Assembly: GCF_900185645.1 (NCBI RefSeq)
Contig: NZ_FYAM01000011.1
Location: 186,001 to 250,000 of the forward strand
DNA: 64,000 bases
DNA from: Clostridium sp. BSD9I1
GTDB lineage: Bacteria > Bacillota > Clostridia > Clostridiales > Clostridiaceae
Direction of reading: 5' to 3'
Shown: positions 61,439 through 64,000 of the stretch, piece by piece
Layout of the letters: the number at the start of each line of letters is the position of its first letter
Position numbering within the stretch: the stretch's first letter is position 1
The notes under the pieces: model-generated
Databases searched by the model: none
The model's input: the letters and a program-made list of their open reading frames with translations, nothing else
Told to the model about the DNA's origin: nothing
Translations under genes and position numbers: made by a program

Positions 61439-61812
61439 ATATATCACCCTTTTCCGAAGGTCATTTTTATAACTATTTTAACATTTTTGGATATTGTTAA
61501 CAATGGACGGTTAACAACTATTCATGTGGGTTTGTGATGAAAGTTAGAAACCGCCCTTAGTCGGACTATTATGTTAATACTATGCTGTTGCACCTTATCT
61601 TATTATATAATTATTTGGTTTTATATTTTGATTAATGGAATTAGCTTTCTTTATATAATATTAATAGTGAGAAGTTATATTAGATTTTCTTGATCCCAGT
61701 ACCCGATACCACATCTTGATAAATAAAATAGTTTTACTAATAACTATGGTTACCTAAATATCAGACACTATAGTCAATAGATATAACTAGCAACACGTAG
61801 AAATACAACTAA
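61439..61812. other. Non-coding gap
   Basis: No coding frame, clear hairpin or promoter pair recognised. Confidence 0.4.
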
Positions 61813-63069
61813 CTATTTTCTGTTGATTACTTCTATTAATCCTTCCTCTGCACTTCTAGTAGGTTTATAATTCTCGACTGAAAACTTCTTTTTTTCATGT
61901 ATAATCAAATCTTCAATGCTCTTTTGAAAACATAATTTTTGCTGTATTTCAAGTTGCTTAATAAAGTCATGTCTAATATCATCAAAAATTGATAAATCGA
62001 ACTGTTCTAAAAATGACTTATTAGTAGCAAGAATATCATTGAGTATAATTTTCTGCTTTTCTAAAGAAACTCTATTCCAAACAGATGGTGTTATAAACCA
62101 ATGATCAGTTCCATGAATCATAAATGATTCTATCATGTTCAATATACTAATATTATTTTGAGTATAATACTTCCAATATGGCTCTAGTATTGCTATATCT
62201 TCTTTTAATCCTACAATTACTATTGATGTCGAATTCTCCGATGGAATAACATTTAATATACAATAAACTACTCTTCTAATTCCTTTTTCTTCAACACCTA
62301 CACTGGCATATCCACATAGAGCTAAAGGTAATCGTACATTGATTGATATGCCGTTTGTATAAATATTATTAGTTTGATTTTTTTCAAAAATCAAACTGAA
62401 CAAACAATTTTGGTATTTCTTTAATACTTTTAAATTTTCTTCGATCTGTTTAATTTTCTTGTTTTGTGTAAAAATAAAATTATCCTCGTATGTGAGCTTA
62501 ACAGATTTCATTTTTTTATTAAATGAACTTTCATTATTAATAAAATCTAAAGCTTCTATATCACGAATCAACATATACCTACTTAATCTATACCTTTCTG
62601 CATCTAATTCATCTGTATTAAAAACAATTTATCTACAAATAGTTCTATATGACTGAAGTTGACCATGATATATTGTCGAAATTTTTCCAGTAATTTCAAA
62701 CTCTTCGAACCGTTTTTCATGATCTGAACAGTAGCCCGGAAAGGTTGATGCATCTTTAATCCCCACCCTATCCATATGCATTTCAACCTTATCGCCCGTT
62801 TCTTTAAATAATGGTTGTAGAAGATGATTTTCTTCAGAAATTAATTTTAAAGATTTGGATTTCTGAATAGAATGCGACTTTTTTATACTTTCTTTGCTAC
62901 AACCATTAATAATACATTTTCTTTTTTCTTTAAATCTCTTTTCTCTACGCTTAATAACTTCAAAATTAAGCACTCTAACAGTTTGTTTATCTACAAGCTC
63001 ATGATTTCTTGCTTTTTCTTCTAGAACATCAAATATTGGATCAAATTCTCTTACATATCGTTTATTCAT
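61813..63069 (-). pseudogene. Zinc-finger-like protein gene split by one in-frame stop codon
   Basis: Two adjoining frames, 62629-63069 (146 codons) and the downstream one ending at 61813, are in the same phase and separated only by TAA at 62629-62631; reading through gives one protein of about 418 residues. The first part carries a probable zinc site, CIINGCSKESIKKSHSIQ and FPGYCSDHEKRF (Cys, Cys, His, Cys, His), followed by YRTICR before the stop. The downstream part (VFNTDELDAERYRLSRYMLI; FMIHGTDHWFITPSVWNRVS) is unrecognised. This layout recurs in uncharacterised bacterial proteins, but I cannot name a family. Likely a recent nonsense mutation. Confidence 0.7.
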
Positions 63070-63412
63070 TTTATCTTTCTTTCCTTTTACATTTGTTATT
63101 TTGCTAGATGTTTCTCTAATAGTTCGTTAATAGGTCACAAATTTCCTTTATTACCTTCCATTATACCATGTTGTTTTTCCCAAAAAAACTTGAATAACAT
63201 ACAATAATCAAAAGAGTGTAATATAAAACTTATGTATCAAAAACATAATCATCTGGCATAAATAGTATACTTAAAGCGCCTATGCCTCCATAATTTATCT
63301 ACTACATTGACGACACTTTCAAAATTATAATGTACATTTTATATACATAGACTACCCATTATTAGCCTAATAAGTAGCTGGATAATGTTAAGTTGTATTT
63401 ATGATAAGTCTA
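63070..63412. other. Non-coding gap
   Basis: AT-rich with no convincing gene or terminator on either strand. Confidence 0.4.
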
Positions 63413-64000
63413 TTAATATTGATTATGTATCCACTGACCACGTTCATTAATTAAAAGCTTTTTTGTATAACTCTCTATATAACGAATTATCGAGATTGCA
63501 TTATAATTGCATTCATCTAGATAAGATTGCAATTTACTATGTAATATTTCATCAGGATATATTGCTAAAATTTTTGACAGATAACCATATATATATACTT
63601 CCTTATCTGGCAATGATATTACCATAGAAAGAAGCTGCGTATGAAAATTTATATGCTGCGTAGATGGATTTAATGAAATATAATGGATAAGTAATCTAAA
63701 TAATTCACTCTGGTCGTTGAGTTCTGTAATTGCCTTAAGAATTTGAAACAGCATTGCTTCCGGAAAAGTATATAAGGCATTTCGAAAGAGATTAATAATA
63801 TCCTTTATCCCTTCACCATCGGGTAAAGAAAATAGTATCAATACAATTCCTTCATGATAACATTTATATTCGGATATGTTCCTAATAATCTTAAGTACAT
63901 TTAATTTACTTTTTTCCCAAAAACCGGTTATATAATCTAAAACAAGATTGCTACTCTCTAACTTACACATTCTTACAACAAAATAATCATCTATATTTTG
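63413..64000 (-). CDS. Hypothetical helical protein, 5' end outside window
   Basis: At least 195 codons stay open to the right edge, and the first internal ATG (63970) has no ribosome binding site, so the true start is probably beyond the window. The product is helical with repeating units (LFSLPDGEGIKDIINLFRNA; FPEAMLFQILKAITELNDQS; LLSMVISLPDKEVYIYGYLS) reminiscent of HEAT-like repeats. No catalytic motif is seen and I do not recognise the family. Its position beside decayed defence genes does not define a role. Confidence 0.55.
   Translation of the reverse strand, partial: QNIDDYFVVRMCKLESSNLVLDYITGFWEKSKLNVLKIIRNISEYKCYHEGIVLILFSLPDGEGIKDIINLFRNALYTFPEAMLFQILKAITELNDQSELFRLLIHYISLNPSTQHINFHTQLLSMVISLPDKEVYIYGYLSKILAIYPDEILHSKLQSYLDECNYNAISIIRYIESYTKKLLINERGQWIHNQY

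Overview
The window is AT-rich, with strong AGGAGG-type ribosome binding sites, intrinsic terminators after most transcription units and many clostridial gene families: AGCS and YfcC carriers, PatB-type lyases, GGDEF proteins and a DUF1659/DUF2922 pair. It looks like chromosomal DNA of a Clostridium-like Firmicute. I see no rRNA or intact tRNA gene, no CRISPR array and no complete insertion sequence.

Bases 1-11800 are mainly metabolism and small detoxification genes. A leftward cluster holds an M20 amidohydrolase, two PatB/MalY-type C-S lyases, RidA, a glutaredoxin-like protein, an AGCS symporter and the start of a branched-chain aminotransferase. It faces an XRE-type regulator. The set would fit uptake, deacylation and cleavage of cysteine conjugates, with RidA removing the 2-aminoacrylate that such lyases release. 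Next come an HxlR regulator with its divergent target, an xre-def (peptide deformylase) pair lying between an intact yjbQ and a truncated second yjbQ copy, and a blasticidin-deaminase-like gene beside an MccF-like peptidase.

Bases 11800-31600 hold separate units: an orphan leader-peptide/terminator element, an SDR enzyme, a TetR/ketopantoate-reductase pair, two diguanylate cyclases (one behind a probable leader-peptide attenuator), a HepT-MntA toxin-antitoxin pair between two related hairpin repeats, an MFS exporter, a LysR-linked group of two M20 amidohydrolases and a YfcC carrier, and a DnaD-DnaB replication pair. A 26-bp sequence occurs four times between 9.9 and 29.4 kb, always in the same orientation.

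Bases 31800-34500 carry two regulatory genes, one clearly a sigma-70 family factor, followed by DUF1659 and DUF2922 genes. Upstream lie two divergent copies of a TGTCCC-N16-GTGTC element, one pointing at the sigma genes and the other at a small frameshifted ORF. This may be an autoregulated alternative-sigma circuit.

Bases 34600-64000 are a dense defence island: two membrane-anchored Mrr-like proteins (one lacking the catalytic residues), a NERD protein, a coiled-coil Mrr nuclease, a McrB-like ATPase with a DUF2357 nuclease, a complete type I restriction-modification operon (hsdR-hsdM-hsdS), Kiwa (KwaA-KwaB) and a Septu-like ATPase/HNH pair. Decay is plentiful: a group II intron reverse transcriptase remnant, a tRNA-3'-end-like scar, a truncated DUF4238 gene, a helicase cut by a broken serine recombinase, and a zinc-finger-like gene split by one stop codon. 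This suggests repeated gain and loss of mobile defence cassettes.
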